Shown: positions 23,447 to 42,331, numbered from the stretch's first letter. The stretch is DNA of 64,000 nt from Klebsiella sp. RHBSTW-00484 (GCF_013705725.1 NZ_CP055481.1:6266683-6330682); one strand, 5' to 3'. A program made the numbers and translations. The notes: a model not told the origin generated them from the letters alone.

Positions 23447-25618
23447 TTAATTTCGACTGAGGAAGTTACCGGTATTGAAACTCCCATCCTCATTACGCAG
23501 CAGAGGATCCGGTAACGCCAGCGTTTGGTAATCGTTGCTACTAATGCTCTTTCCCTGCGCGTTGATGCTTCGACCGCCGTGAATGAAGTAGTTGCTATCG
23601 TCGATGTTGCCGACCACGGCGTCGTCATATTTCCCTGCTTGAGTGCGTAAGGATATATTATCGCTGAAAGCGCCTTGCGTTTCCGGTGCGCCGTATGGGC
23701 TTGGGCGGAAGATATAGTTAAATCGATGATTGTCTACCGCAACGTTATTGACCACCACCAGCTTACCGGGGTTGAAATTGTCGGTAAAACCGTCCAGGTG
23801 ATTGCCAATAGCGATGCTGTTACGTACCTCATGTGCGACTGGCTGCCCTTCCCCACCGAGTTTAAAGCCGTTGCTGGTATTATTGCGGGCAATTGAATTC
23901 TCGATCACCACAACACCATTCGCCCCGTCCTCAATCTTGTTAAACAGGTCGAATCCGTCATCGATATTATCGTGCGAGTAGCAACCTTCCAGCCGGTTAC
24001 CCTCCCCTACGCGCATTTTCACCGCGAAGCCATCGGCATTAATTTTCCCCGGATCTTCATTACTAAAGGATTCAGAATTCACCACCCGGTTATAGCTGGC
24101 CCACAGCGGGCGTCCAACATCTGCCGGAGAGGAAATTTGAATCCCGGTATCATCGTTGCGATAAGCGATAACGTTTTCAATCAGGTTATGGCTACCCTGC
24201 ACGCGCAGGCTTTTATCCGTAACTTCAATGCCGTTGATATGCCAGTAGCTGGCGTCCAGTAGCAATCCGTGAATGATCGCTTTGCCGTCGGCTTGCAGGG
24301 TTTTGGTTTTGCCTTTCAGACCGCTTGCGTTCAGAGGAATTGCCGTTTGCGGATAATCTCCAGCGGCTAATACTATTTTTCCGCCTGCCGGGACGAATTC
24401 AATGGCGGAGGATAAATCGAGCGGTGAATCAGCTGTCCCTTTAGCCTGCGGCAGCCCATCTGGTGCGGCATAGAGCGTATTGCCTGTCACGCTGGCACTG
24501 TGCTCAACTGTCAGCGTTTGGCTAACCGGTTTTGCGCTGGTGGCTGGGGTAAAGCTGATTTCAAAAGTGTCTTTATCTTTTAGGACGGCAGACTGGGTAA
24601 ACATCTCTCCGGCTTTTACTTCTTTATCCTGCCCGATCACCACTTCATCCTGACGAACGGTTATGCGCCCGTCGCTATTAGTGCGCGCCTGCAATATGTA
24701 ATCTTTGCTCTGGCTTTTTGCGCTTGAGCTAATTTGCATCACAGGAGGCCAGCTTTTGGCGACGTACGGTGCGGAGGGGGCCGTATTTGCTGCTGAGGTA
24801 GTGAGTGAAGCATTGCTGACGGTGATTTTTGCGTTACGTGAGGCGAAGAAACCGACGTAGTAATGCTCTTTATCCTGCTGTGTAATCAGGTCAGCGTGAG
24901 GAACCTGCTGGCTAACCCATTCATTGCCGCCCGTTGCTGCCCATGAGGTAATAAATCCATCGTTGGTGCGCTCCAGCTTGAGCTGAAAAGTTGGTGTTTG
25001 CTGTAAGTCGATCATTTCTTTATAGCTCTGGCGCTTTATTGATGCGCCCGCATTGCCCCATGGCTGAGTTATCCCTTCCCGGCTGATAGCCTGCAGCTTG
25101 ATATGCGAGTGATCTTTTTTATCCTGAGTCATAATGGCGTTCATCACCATATTGGATGCCGCCGGGAACTCTTCGTAACCGACTTTCAGCGGTTGCTGCC
25201 GCGCATTGCCAATCACATCACGTACCAGCAAACCAGCGCCTTCCTGCGCGGCCGGACGAGCGCCATTTTCCGGGCCAAACTGATTGACGGTCACCGTTGC
25301 CTGCAGGATAAAATTCTGGTTAGTTGGCAGTTCGGTATAAAAGAAGGTCAGCCCGTCATGGGAGTTGGCAATTTTGCCGCCGCGGCTCTCAATAGTAATG
25401 GGCTGGCTGAGATCGGCCGGGTCTTGCGACTTAAGTTTTTTGCCGGCGATCGTGACATCGTTAACGCCAATCTTTTCTGGCAGGACGTTAGAGGAAAAGT
25501 TGCTATCTGTGGATTGTCCAAAGGCGATAGCCCGCCACTGATGGGCTTCATTAGCCTGCAGCGGTAGCGCGATCATCGAACTGCAAAGGGTTAATGCCAA
25601 AGGTATTTTGTTATTCAT
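23447..25618 (-). CDS. pelX: Pectate lyase, polysaccharide lyase family 9 (exopolygalacturonate lyase, PelX-like)
   Basis: Probably cleaves pectate or oligogalacturonides by beta-elimination, releasing unsaturated digalacturonate. It is 723 aa, close to the roughly 730 aa of Dickeya PelX. Signal peptide about residues 1-22 (hydrophobic core, then LQANEA), so it is exported. The first half is beta-rich accessory sequence. From about residue 380 there is a parallel beta-helix of the PL9 type, with NDDTGIQ, NADGFAVKM (candidate catalytic Lys) and DDGFDLF (acidic calcium ligands). It is flanked by standard E. coli-type neighbours but absent from E. coli, so it is a lineage-specific insertion between atpC and glmU. 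A KdgR-type box upstream supports the pectin role. The gene name is by similarity of size and family. Confidence 0.85.
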   Translation of the reverse strand: MNNKIPLALTLCSSMIALPLQANEAHQWRAIAFGQSTDSNFSSNVLPEKIGVNDVTIAGKKLKSQDPADLSQPITIESRGGKIANSHDGLTFFYTELPTNQNFILQATVTVNQFGPENGARPAAQEGAGLLVRDVIGNARQQPLKVGYEEFPAASNMVMNAIMTQDKKDHSHIKLQAISREGITQPWGNAGASIKRQSYKEMIDLQQTPTFQLKLERTNDGFITSWAATGGNEWVSQQVPHADLITQQDKEHYYVGFFASRNAKITVSNASLTTSAANTAPSAPYVAKSWPPVMQISSSAKSQSKDYILQARTNSDGRITVRQDEVVIGQDKEVKAGEMFTQSAVLKDKDTFEISFTPATSAKPVSQTLTVEHSASVTGNTLYAAPDGLPQAKGTADSPLDLSSAIEFVPAGGKIVLAAGDYPQTAIPLNASGLKGKTKTLQADGKAIIHGLLLDASYWHINGIEVTDKSLRVQGSHNLIENVIAYRNDDTGIQISSPADVGRPLWASYNRVVNSESFSNEDPGKINADGFAVKMRVGEGNRLEGCYSHDNIDDGFDLFNKIEDGANGVVVIENSIARNNTSNGFKLGGEGQPVAHEVRNSIAIGNHLDGFTDNFNPGKLVVVNNVAVDNHRFNYIFRPSPYGAPETQGAFSDNISLRTQAGKYDDAVVGNIDDSNYFIHGGRSINAQGKSISSNDYQTLALPDPLLRNEDGSFNTGNFLSRN

Positions 25619-25656
25619 TCTTTTCTCCTGGGTAATTATTAAGCGGCATTATCAGG

Positions 25657-25679
25657 AAAATGAAATGCTGTTTCTATTT
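25657..25679. promoter_or_regulatory. KdgR-type operator upstream of pelX
   Basis: The near-palindrome AAATGAAATGCTGTTTCTAT, inside A/T flanks, matches the KdgR pattern of A/T arms around GAAAY...RTTTC. It lies about 40-60 bp before the pelX start codon, a position suited to repression. The rest of the 345-bp gap to glmU is AT-rich with no other clear signal. Confidence 0.65.
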
Positions 25680-25963
25680 ATCGCGTCACAATTAATGAAT
25701 ATTAAAACTGTGTTTTATTTTGTTGTTTTTCTTTATTCAGGTGTCAAAAAAACAGTAAAAGCAGAGGGATAGCCAGTATAACCGTTAGCTAAAATGATTT
25801 TTTTGTACTAAACGGGTTTGCGCTGGTTAAAAATAGCGCCCTAAAATGGTGTATAGCGTTGAGCCTGAACGTTTTATCTTCGACTCGTTTCATGATGAAA
25901 AATATGTAGATATTTCAACGTGAAAGGCTTTTACTTTTCGTTCCAACAGCAGTCAGGATGCGT

Positions 25964-27334
25964 ATGTCAAACAGTCCGATGAGCGTGGTTATTCTTGCCG
26001 CAGGCAAAGGTACCCGCATGTATTCCGATCTTCCCAAGGTGTTGCATTCGCTGGCTGGAAAGCCAATGGTGCAGCATGTCATTGATGCAGCTAAAGAATT
26101 AGGTGCATCAGCCGTGCATCTGGTTTACGGGCACGGCGGCGATCTGCTGCGCCAGACGCTGCATGAAGATAATCTTAACTGGGTCTTACAGGCCGAACAG
26201 CTTGGCACTGGTCATGCCATGCAGCAGGCTGCGCCGTTCTTCAGCGATGATGAAGATATCCTGATGCTGTACGGCGATGTGCCGTTGATTTCCGTTGAAA
26301 CATTAAAACGCCTGCGAGAAGCGAAACCGCAAGGCGGTATCGGTCTGCTGACGGTTAAGCTCGACGATCCGACCGGCTATGGCCGCATTACGCGTGATAA
26401 CGGTGCGGTGACGGGGATTGTTGAGCACAAAGATGCCAGCGAAGAGCAGCGACAGATTAAGGAAATTAATACCGGGATCCTGGTCGCTAACGGCGCGGAC
26501 CTGAAACGCTGGTTGGCGAAGCTGACCAATAATAACGTTCAGGGCGAATACTACATCACCGATATCATTGCTATGGCCTACGAAGAAGGCCATGAAATTG
26601 CGGCTGTTCACCCTCAGCGTTTAAGCGAGGTAGAAGGTGTGAATAACCGTCTACAATTATCCCGCCTTGAACGCGTTTTTCAGTCTGAACAGGCTGAAAA
26701 ACTGCTGCTGGCGGGCGTCATGCTGCTTGATCCGGCGCGTTTTGATTTACGCGGCACGCTGAAACACGGGCGCGATGTTGAAATTGATACTAACGTTATT
26801 CTCGAGGGTAACGTGGTGCTGGGCGATCGCGTGAAGATTGGTACCGGCTGCGTTATCAAGAATAGCACCATTGGCGATGATTGCGAGATCAGTCCCTATA
26901 CGGTGGTGGAGGATGCTCATCTGGAAGCCGCCTGTACTATCGGGCCGTTCGCACGTCTGCGCCCGGGCGCAGAGTTGCTGGAAGGCGCGCACGTCGGCAA
27001 CTTTGTCGAAATTAAAAAGGCGCGTCTGGGTAAAGGCTCTAAGGCCGGTCATCTGTCCTACCTTGGCGATGCTGAGATTGGCGATAACGTTAATATCGGC
27101 GCGGGCACCATCACCTGTAACTATGATGGTGCGAATAAGCACAAAACGGTGATTGGCGATGACGTGTTTGTTGGCTCTGATAGCCAGCTGGTGGCTCCGG
27201 TGACCGTAGGCAAGGGCGTGACCATTGCCGCAGGAACAACGGTAACGCGAAACGTTGCCGATAACGAACTCGTTTTAAGCCGCGTGCCGCAGGTCCATAA
27301 ACAGGGCTGGCAGCGTCCGGTGAAGAAAAAGTAA
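25964..27334 (+). CDS. glmU: Bifunctional GlcNAc-1-P uridyltransferase / GlcN-1-P acetyltransferase
   Basis: Makes UDP-GlcNAc for peptidoglycan and LPS. The N-terminal pyrophosphorylase domain has [18 protein letters not shown] and the C-terminal part is a left-handed beta-helix acetyltransferase with hexapeptide repeats and the CoA-binding [14 protein letters not shown] choose the ATG at 25964 ([16 protein letters not shown], 456 aa as in E. coli). An ATG two codons earlier sits directly against the AGGA ribosome site. It is upstream of glmS, from which it is separated by about 300 nt holding an ERIC-like repeat. Confidence 0.97.
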   Translation: MSNSPMSVVILAAGKGTRMYSDLPKVLHSLAGKPMVQHVIDAAKELGASAVHLVYGHGGDLLRQTLHEDNLNWVLQAEQLGTGHAMQQAAPFFSDDEDILMLYGDVPLISVETLKRLREAKPQGGIGLLTVKLDDPTGYGRITRDNGAVTGIVEHKDASEEQRQIKEINTGILVANGADLKRWLAKLTNNNVQGEYYITDIIAMAYEEGHEIAAVHPQRLSEVEGVNNRLQLSRLERVFQSEQAEKLLLAGVMLLDPARFDLRGTLKHGRDVEIDTNVILEGNVVLGDRVKIGTGCVIKNSTIGDDCEISPYTVVEDAHLEAACTIGPFARLRPGAELLEGAHVGNFVEIKKARLGKGSKAGHLSYLGDAEIGDNVNIGAGTITCNYDGANKHKTVIGDDVFVGSDSQLVAPVTVGKGVTIAAGTTVTRNVADNELVLSRVPQVHKQGWQRPVKKK

Positions 27335-27463
27335 CGCTATTTCTCTTTCGCCCTTATTGGGGAGAAGGAGCGGGGTGAGGGGATAATATAATCCTCCCCC
27401 CACGGCAGTACCCATAAAAATAACCCCACTCTCTACAAGGCTCGGGGCGCCCGACCAGGGCAC

Positions 27464-27586
27464 TAGCCAAAAGATTTCACACTGTAGCAAGGCGTCAAGC
27501 TTGAGAATCTACGGGAGCTTACTGAAGTAAGTGACCGTAGTGAGCAAGTGCAGCCAACGCAGAAACGGTGTGAAAGATGAAGGCTA
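27464..27586. repeat. Diverged ERIC-family repeat between glmU and glmS
   Basis: About 123 bp bounded by TAGCC / GGCTA and an inner pair TTTCACAC / GTGTGAAA. The core GGGAGCTTACTGAAGTAAGT and CAGCCAACGCAG match the ERIC core. The ends are diverged from the usual ATACTC/GAGTAT. The rest of the 304-nt glmU-glmS gap holds a GC-rich hairpin-prone stretch at 27370-27410 and the glmS leader. Confidence 0.7.
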
Positions 27587-27638
27587 AACAGGTTGACCGA
27601 CAACGCATGGCATACAGCCAAAATCGGAATTAAAAACT

Positions 27639-29468
27639 ATGTGTGGAATTGTTGGCGCAGTCGCGCAGCGTGATATTGCTGAAATCCTTCTTGAAGGTTT
27701 ACGTCGTCTGGAATACCGCGGTTATGACTCCGCCGGTCTGGCGGTCGTTGACAACGAAGGTCATATGAACCGCGTTCGCCGCCTCGGTAAAGTACAGATG
27801 CTGGCTCAGGCGTTAGAAGAACGTCCCTTACACGGTGGTACCGGGATTGCTCATACCCGCTGGGCGACTCATGGCGAACCGTCTGAGGGTAACGCACACC
27901 CGCATGTTTCTGACCATATTGTGGTGGTGCATAACGGGATTATCGAAAACCATGAACCGCTGCGCGAACTGCTGCAGTCCCGGGGCTATGTTTTTGCCTC
28001 CGAGACGGACACCGAAGTGATTGCGCACCTGGTGCATTGGGAGCTGGAGCAAGGCGGTACCCTACGCGATGCCGTGCTGCGTACCATTCCTCAACTGCGT
28101 GGCGCTTACGGCACCGTGATTATGGATACCCGCGATCCGGGTACGCTGCTGGCCGCCCGTTCAGGCAGCCCGCTGGTCATCGGTCTGGGGATGGGGGAAA
28201 ACTTCATAGCTTCCGACCAGCTGGCGCTGCTGCCGGTTACCCGCCGTTTTATCTTCCTTGAAGAAGGTGATATTGCGGAAGTGACCCGCCGCTCGGTCAC
28301 TGTCTTTGATAAATCTGGCGTGGAGGTTCAGCGCCCGGATATTGAATCCAATCTGCAATATGACGCGGGTGATAAAGGTATCTATCGCCACTACATGCAG
28401 AAAGAGATCTACGAGCAGCCGAATGCTATCAAAAACACACTTTCCGGGCGTATCAGCCACGGCGAGGTTGATTTGAGCGAACTGGGTCCGCAGGCCAACG
28501 AACTGCTGTCTCAGGTTGAGCATATTCAGATCATCGCCTGCGGAACCTCCTACAACTCCGGTATGGTTTCCCGCTACTGGTTTGAGTCGCTGGCAGGGGT
28601 TCCGTGCGACGTCGAAATCGCCTCTGAGTTCCGCTATCGCAAATCTGCCGTACGTCGTAACAGCCTGATGATCACCCTCTCCCAGTCCGGCGAGACGGCG
28701 GATACGCTGGCTGGCCTGCGCCTGTCGAAAGAGCTGGGTTATTTAGGGTCTCTGGCGATTTGTAACGTTCCTGGCTCATCTCTGGTACGCGAATCCGATC
28801 TGGCGATAATGACCAATGCCGGAACGGAAATTGGTGTTGCCTCGACTAAAGCGTTTACTACGCAATTGACCGTTCTGCTGATGCTGGTGGCTAAACTGGC
28901 TCGCCTGAAAGGTCAGGATGCCGCTATCGAACACGATATCGTTCATGGCTTACAGACACTGCCGAGCCGCATTGAGCAGGTGCTTTCACAGGATAAACGC
29001 ATTGAAGCTCTGGCCGAGAATTTCTCTGACAAGCATCACGCGTTGTTCCTTGGTCGTGGCGATCAGTATCCGATTGCCCTGGAAGGGGCGCTGAAGCTGA
29101 AAGAGATCTCCTACATTCACGCTGAAGCCTACGCCGCCGGAGAGCTGAAGCACGGCCCGCTGGCATTGATTGACGCTGAAATGCCGGTAGTGGTGGTGGC
29201 ACCGAACAACGAGCTGCTGGAGAAGCTAAAATCCAATATTGAAGAGGTTCGTGCCCGAGGCGGCCAGCTATATGTCTTTGCAGACGGCGATGCGGGTTTT
29301 AACAGTAGCGACAATATGCACATCATCGAGATGCCGCATGTTGAAGAGGTGATTGCGCCTATCTTCTACACCGTACCGTTGCAGTTGCTGGCATATCATG
29401 TGGCGCTGATCAAAGGGACTGACGTCGACCAGCCGCGTAACCTGGCGAAATCGGTTACCGTAGAATAA
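27639..29468 (+). CDS. glmS: Glutamine-fructose-6-phosphate aminotransferase (isomerising)
   Basis: Glucosamine-6-phosphate synthase, first step of amino-sugar synthesis. It is 609 aa. The N-terminal class II glutaminase begins MCGIVGA with the catalytic Cys; two SIS sugar-isomerase domains follow ([18 protein letters not shown]) and the C-terminus ends [11 protein letters not shown]. In enterobacteria glmS mRNA is controlled by the small RNAs GlmY and GlmZ acting on its leader. That cannot be confirmed from this window. Confidence 0.98.
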   Translation: MCGIVGAVAQRDIAEILLEGLRRLEYRGYDSAGLAVVDNEGHMNRVRRLGKVQMLAQALEERPLHGGTGIAHTRWATHGEPSEGNAHPHVSDHIVVVHNGIIENHEPLRELLQSRGYVFASETDTEVIAHLVHWELEQGGTLRDAVLRTIPQLRGAYGTVIMDTRDPGTLLAARSGSPLVIGLGMGENFIASDQLALLPVTRRFIFLEEGDIAEVTRRSVTVFDKSGVEVQRPDIESNLQYDAGDKGIYRHYMQKEIYEQPNAIKNTLSGRISHGEVDLSELGPQANELLSQVEHIQIIACGTSYNSGMVSRYWFESLAGVPCDVEIASEFRYRKSAVRRNSLMITLSQSGETADTLAGLRLSKELGYLGSLAICNVPGSSLVRESDLAIMTNAGTEIGVASTKAFTTQLTVLLMLVAKLARLKGQDAAIEHDIVHGLQTLPSRIEQVLSQDKRIEALAENFSDKHHALFLGRGDQYPIALEGALKLKEISYIHAEAYAAGELKHGPLALIDAEMPVVVVAPNNELLEKLKSNIEEVRARGGQLYVFADGDAGFNSSDNMHIIEMPHVEEVIAPIFYTVPLQLLAYHVALIKGTDVDQPRNLAKSVTVE

Positions 29469-29495
29469 CGATTTTTACATCATCTACAGGGCTGC
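29430..29495 (+). other. Unoccupied Tn7 attachment region (attTn7)
   Basis: The last codons of glmS (CGTAACCTGGCGAAATCGGT) are the conserved TnsD recognition sequence of Tn7. The insertion point, about 25 bp after the stop, shows the native terminator and no transposon end, so the site is empty. Confidence 0.75.
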
Positions 29496-29513
29496 CGTCT
29501 GGTGGCCCTTTTT
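29488..29513 (+). terminator. glmS terminator
   Basis: The hairpin AGGGC...GCCCT, extended by G-T pairs, is followed by TTTTTC, 20 nt after the glmS stop. Confidence 0.85.
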
Positions 29514-29565
29514 CTTCTCTGGAGATCGCTTTTTGATCTGCTAGTTAAAGAATGTATTGCACCTG

Positions 29566-29743
29566 TTTTATGACAGACTGCCATCTTTAACTCCGATTTT
29601 TACTGTCATAAAAATAAAATTTCCCGGTAAACTATTCGTCATTATCATTGCTAACAATGTGATTTATATTGTTTTTATTTGTCTTAAAATCCTGTCTTTT
29701 TATGTGTCATAAAACTGTAATAATTCGTACATTTTACTGTCAC
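29566..29743 (+). promoter_or_regulatory. PhoB-dependent promoter region of pstS (tandem Pho boxes)
   Basis: Two 18-bp Pho boxes in phase: GTGTCATAAAACTGTAAT (29704-29721) and CGTACATTTTACTGTCAC (29726-29743), 22 bp apart start to start. Additional 11-mer half-sites lie further up: CTGTCATAAAA at 29613-29623, a reversed copy at 29566-29576, and CTGTCTTTTTA at 29692-29702. PhoB-P activates pstSCAB-phoU under phosphate starvation. The downstream sequence closely follows the E. coli pstS promoter. Confidence 0.88.
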
Positions 29744-29784
29744 CTGTTTGTCCTATTTTGCTCACCATAGCTTCGAAACAATGA

Positions 29785-30848
<1,064 letters not shown>

Positions 30849-30849
<1 letters not shown>

Positions 30850-30907
30850 TACCCGTCATATTTTGAGCTGCAGGTGCGTTGGCTGCAGCTCGAATTATTT
30901 AGGGTAT
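30849..30907. repeat. 59-bp miniature ERIC-family element between pstS and pstC
   Basis: Palindromic: outer ATACCC / GGGTAT, inner GAGCTGCAG / CTGCAGCTC. The right arm (TGCAGCTCGAATTATTT) resembles the right end of ERIC and the left arm (GGTGCGTTGGCTGC) its left part, but the ERIC core is missing. It begins at the last base of the pstS stop codon. Confidence 0.65.
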
Positions 30908-30971
30908 GGTATTACCTTTGCCAGAAAGATCAGTAAACTACGGTTTTTTCTGGCCCGAAACTGAAGAGTAA

Positions 30972-33645
<2,674 letters not shown>

Positions 33646-33646
33646 T

Positions 33647-33771
33647 ATGTCCTTCAGCTTTCAAGCGATAACCGCGTTGGCTGTCTTTGCTCACCCCGGT
33701 CACGTAGTAGACTACGCTCCCGGGGATTCGCGTAGTTGCCGCCTTGTTCTCGCTCGAAATCTTTTGGGCAT
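33647..33771. repeat. ERIC-family repeat between pstB and phoU
   Basis: 125 bp with imperfect terminal inverted repeats ATGTCC / GGGCAT. The core GTTGGCTGTCTTTGCTCACC and CCGGTCACGTAGTAGACTACG follows the ERIC pattern in the orientation opposite to the mnmE copy. It is inside a transcribed operon. Confidence 0.75.
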
Positions 33772-33782
33772 CTGGAGAAATG

Positions 33783-34508
33783 ATGGACAATTTAAACCTA
33801 AATAAACATATTTCCGGCCAGTTCAATGCTGAACTGGAGTACATCCGCACTCAGGTCATGACCATGGGTGGGCTGGTGGAGCAGCAGCTTTCTGATGCGA
33901 TCACCGCGATGCACAACCAGGACAGTGAACTGGCGAAGCGCGTTATCGACGGCGATAAACAGGTCAATATGATGGAAGTGGCGATCGATGAAGCCTGCGT
34001 GCGCATCATTGCCAAACGTCAGCCGACCGCCAGCGACCTGCGTCTGGTGATGGCGATCATCAAAACCATCGCGGAGCTGGAGCGTATCGGCGACGTGGCG
34101 GATAAAATCTGTAGCACTGCGCTGGAGAAATTCTCTCATCAGCACCAACCGCTGCTGGTGAGCCTGGAATCGCTGGGGCGGCATACCGTGCAGATGCTGC
34201 ATGATGTGCTGGATGCCTTCGCGCGTATGGATCTGGATGAAGCGGTGCGTATCTACCGTGAAGACAAGAAAGTCGACCAGGAATATGAAGGCATTGTGCG
34301 TCAGCTAATGACCTATATGATGGAAGACCCGCGCACTATTCCAAGCGTGTTGACCGCGTTGTTCTGCGCTCGTTCGATTGAGCGTATCGGCGACCGTTGC
34401 CAAAATATATGTGAGTATATTTTCTACTTCGTTAAAGGTCAGGATTTCCGTCATGTTGGCGGCGACGAGCTGGATAAACTGCTGGCGGGAAAAGACCCCA
34501 AAGAGTGA
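33783..34508 (+). CDS. phoU: Phosphate signalling regulator PhoU
   Basis: Negative regulator linking Pst transport to the PhoR-PhoB two-component system. It is 241 aa, two three-helix PhoU domains, each with the metal-binding E/D-x-x-x-D pattern ([12 protein letters not shown] and [12 protein letters not shown]). I choose the ATG at 33783 ([19 protein letters not shown]); an adjacent in-frame ATG 3 nt earlier is too near the GGAG. Last gene of the pst operon. Confidence 0.97.
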   Translation: MDNLNLNKHISGQFNAELEYIRTQVMTMGGLVEQQLSDAITAMHNQDSELAKRVIDGDKQVNMMEVAIDEACVRIIAKRQPTASDLRLVMAIIKTIAELERIGDVADKICSTALEKFSHQHQPLLVSLESLGRHTVQMLHDVLDAFARMDLDEAVRIYREDKKVDQEYEGIVRQLMTYMMEDPRTIPSVLTALFCARSIERIGDRCQNICEYIFYFVKGQDFRHVGGDELDKLLAGKDPKE

Positions 34509-34628
34509 TAAATCATTAGAGTCAATCCTGATAAATGGAATTATCAGGATTGGTTATGATTTGTGATTCACTTTTTTTAATTAATTGAGATTGGTGAGAT
34601 TTTCGTCACAAATAATAATTTCATTAAT

Positions 34629-34660
34629 TGTGATCTGATTTTTATAGCGCAACAATACGG
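34629..34660 (+). promoter_or_regulatory. Probable bgl promoter/CRP half-site
   Basis: TGTGATCTGATTTTTATAGC is placed and shaped like the CRP-dependent E. coli bgl promoter, and GCGCAACAATACGGACC follows as in E. coli. In E. coli this promoter is silenced by H-NS, and the local AT-richness is in keeping. Alignment is from memory. Confidence 0.5.
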
Positions 34661-34708
34661 ACCATTAATCGGGTTACTTGTCATTACAAGGCTCGAATTA
34701 AAAACTCT

Positions 34709-34776
34709 GGATTGTTACTGCGTAAGCAGGCAAAACCTGACATCACCATTAACCTGGCGATGTCAGGTTTTTTTTT
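34709..34776 (+). terminator. bgl antiterminator (RAT) and terminator t1
   Basis: The RAT sequence (34709-34738: GGATTGTTACTG...CAGGCAAAACCT) is the binding site of BglG-type antiterminators. It overlaps the terminator stem AACCTGACATC / GATGTCAGGTT, which is followed by nine T. In E. coli this cassette precedes bglG. Confidence 0.9.
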
Positions 34777-34805
34777 GCCAAATAATCCACTATCAGCAAG
34801 ATACT

Positions 34806-34888
34806 GGGGTTGTTACCGCCATGCGGGCAAAACCTGAAGCAAATTACTTCTGTTTTAGACAGGTGATTTGCTTCAGGTTTTTTTTTGA
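34806..34888 (+). terminator. bgl antiterminator (RAT) and terminator t2
   Basis: A second RAT (34806-34835: GGGGTTGTTACC...GGGCAAAACCT) overlaps a long stem AACCTGAAGCAAAT / ATTTGCTTCAGGTT followed by nine T, 30 nt after t1. In E. coli t2 lies after bglG and before bglF; here no gene separates the two cassettes. Confidence 0.9.
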
Positions 34889-34914
34889 TTCTAAGCAAGG
34901 ATGTTAGAGGGTAA

Positions 34915-36795
<1,881 letters not shown>

Positions 36796-36837
36796 GCATA
36801 AATGACAGGTTTTCCTTTCCTGTAACCATAAGTTTAA

Positions 36838-36843
36838 AGGAGG
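36838..36843 (+). other. Orphan Shine-Dalgarno-like AGGAGG after bglF
   Basis: A consensus AGGAGG with no ATG, GTG or usable frame within the normal distance. In E. coli bglB begins about here after bglF. It may be a scar of a lost gene, or chance. Confidence 0.35.
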
Positions 36844-36957
36844 CATCTTTAATCTTTGCGTTTGAATGATAGCGTTTTTATATAGCGTCAGAGCTGGAGT
36901 GTTATCTGGCGAATTTATTTGTTAGCGGTATTCCGTTTTATGCCAATACTTAGATAA

Positions 36958-38613
<1,656 letters not shown>

Positions 38614-38642
38614 AGCTGGCGACGGTCAGGACATAATTCTAA

Positions 38643-39821
<1,179 letters not shown>

Positions 39822-39827
39822 AAGTAG

Positions 39828-40598
<771 letters not shown>

Positions 40599-40606
40599 AC
40601 TTCCAG

Positions 40607-40635
40607 GGCATAGCGTAAGCGGATTGCGCTATGCC
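40607..40635 (+). terminator. Hairpin after yieK
   Basis: Perfect 9-bp inverted repeat GGCATAGCG / CGCTATGCC, extended by CCAG / CTGG, just after yieK. No T-run follows directly; it could act as an RNA 3'-end stabiliser. Confidence 0.6.
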
Positions 40636-41011
40636 TACTGGACTCGTTTCTGAGCTAACTACTGACTGACTATTACCTCTTTTTTCATTGTTTCTGCCAT
40701 CACTATTATTAATGCATTCTGTCTTTAATTATTCTTTCGGAAATATAATTCACTCATCTTAACTATTTAAACGCGGATTGCGAAGGTACTTTATAACTTT
40801 GTATTTTTGATGTGAATGCAATTTGTGTTAATATTCATTTGGTCTTTTTATTAATGTCTCGTATTAATATGTGAGCACGTGCTGCTTTAGTTATAGATGA
40901 TTGCCATTTTTAAAGGTGAGTGGCAAAAATACAAAGGTTTTATTGTGAGTGTTTTTTATACTTCATTCGAGTTGTCTCCTTAAGTAAAAACTACAGTCAA
41001 GGATCAATGGA
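40636..41011 (+). promoter_or_regulatory. Upstream region of the polyol gene pair
   Basis: AT-rich gene-free stretch. The only striking element is the perfect palindrome AGCACGTGCT at 40874-40883, about 130 bp before the permease start, which could be a regulator site. A TGTGAATGCAA near 40813 is a weak CRP-like half. No regulator gene is adjacent. Confidence 0.4.
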
Positions 41012-42331
41012 ATGATAATAAGTTCATCACAGTCATCTGAAACTCCCTCGGAGTTTTCCCGGGTTGTATTTGGTATGCCAGTTAAACTCTTTTGGGGCTA
41101 TATCGCCATAGCCATTTTTATGACGGGCGATGGTGTCGAATTAGCTTTTCTCTCAAAATACATCATTGATATTGGCTTTGGTGTTTCACAAAGCGCAATG
41201 ATATTTACCGTTTATGCTGTTACTGCCGCTATTGCTAGTTGGTTATCCGGAGGGATTAGTGAGATCTATGGCCCCCGGAAAATTATGGCGTTAGGTGTAG
41301 TATGGTGGGTCGTGTTCCACGTGTTATTTATTCATTTTGGTCTGGCAGCCAAAAATTACCCACTTATATTGGTTTTTTACGCACTACGTGGTTTTGCCTA
41401 TCCGTTATTTTTCTACGCTTTTTATGTGCTTGTTGTTCAGAGAACGCCGCCACATCGTTTGGCTTCCGCAACCGGCTGGATTTGGTCGATGTTCACCATC
41501 GGTTATGGCATCGTTGCGTCTTTCTTACCCAGCGTAACCATTCCGCTTATGGGGTTTATTGCCACATTATGGATGTCGTTAGCATGGGTTGTTGCTGGGG
41601 GTATTCTGGCGCTGTTGACGTTGAAGGAGTTGCCTTCACAAAATAAGTCTTCGATTCCTAAATCGGCAAAACTACAGGAAATAAGCCGTGGTGTAACGCT
41701 TATCTTTGAGGATAAAAATATCTTTCTGGCATTAATCATCCGGGTGTTATGCAACCTGGCATTGTTTGGTTTTCCTATCTTTATGCCGTTGCATTATACC
41801 TCTCAGGAGGTGGGGTTTACTGCGGAAGAATGGATGCGAATCTGGGGGATATTCTTCCTGGTGCAGCCGGTCACTAATGTTCTGTGGGGCATAATTGGCG
41901 ATCGAATTGGCTGGTTATTCCAGATGCGCTGGGTAGGCTTCTTTGGTTGTACTATAACCACGTTATTGTTCTATTTTATGCCTCTGTACTTCCCTGCCAG
42001 TCTTGGGATGGCTATCTTTTTTGCTCTTTTGTTAGCGTTTACGCTTACCTCTTTTGTCCCCATGGGGGCTATTTTTCCGATGCTGGCGCCCGATCATAAA
42101 GGTGCGGCAATTTCAGTGCAAAATCTGGGGGGTGGCATTGGCAACTTCATTGGCCCAGCTATTGCTACGCTCCTCTTTAGTCTGTCTTTTGATATTAAAA
42201 CTGTGGTCATCTGCTATTCAGCACTTTACTTCCTCGGCGGAGTGCTGACGTGGTTTATTCGAAATCCTCAGCTCAATCTGACGCAGAACGAAATGGATTT
42301 AACCTCTCTGACTCTTAAGGAAGAAAAATGA
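41012..42331 (+). CDS. Polyol permease of the major facilitator superfamily (RbtT/DalT-like)
   Basis: Predicted proton-coupled sugar-alcohol importer in the inner membrane. It is 439 aa with twelve membrane spans and a central loop after the sixth. The segments GMPVKLFWGYIAIAIFMTGDGVELAFL and RGFAYPLFFYAFYV, and FVPMGAIFPMLAPDHKGAAISV, match the ribitol and D-arabinitol transporters of Klebsiella as I recall them. The start has AAGGA 8 nt upstream; an earlier ATG at 41007 hits a stop after two codons. It overlaps the dehydrogenase by 4 nt (ATGA). It occupies the place of yieJ/yieI in E. coli. The exact polyol is unknown. Confidence 0.85.
   Translation: MIISSSQSSETPSEFSRVVFGMPVKLFWGYIAIAIFMTGDGVELAFLSKYIIDIGFGVSQSAMIFTVYAVTAAIASWLSGGISEIYGPRKIMALGVVWWVVFHVLFIHFGLAAKNYPLILVFYALRGFAYPLFFYAFYVLVVQRTPPHRLASATGWIWSMFTIGYGIVASFLPSVTIPLMGFIATLWMSLAWVVAGGILALLTLKELPSQNKSSIPKSAKLQEISRGVTLIFEDKNIFLALIIRVLCNLALFGFPIFMPLHYTSQEVGFTAEEWMRIWGIFFLVQPVTNVLWGIIGDRIGWLFQMRWVGFFGCTITTLLFYFMPLYFPASLGMAIFFALLLAFTLTSFVPMGAIFPMLAPDHKGAAISVQNLGGGIGNFIGPAIATLLFSLSFDIKTVVICYSALYFLGGVLTWFIRNPQLNLTQNEMDLTSLTLKEEK

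Noticed and set aside
29469..29560. Possible Tn7-like insertion downstream of glmS
   Set aside because: The native glmS terminator and pstS promoter follow directly; no transposon end or tns genes are present.
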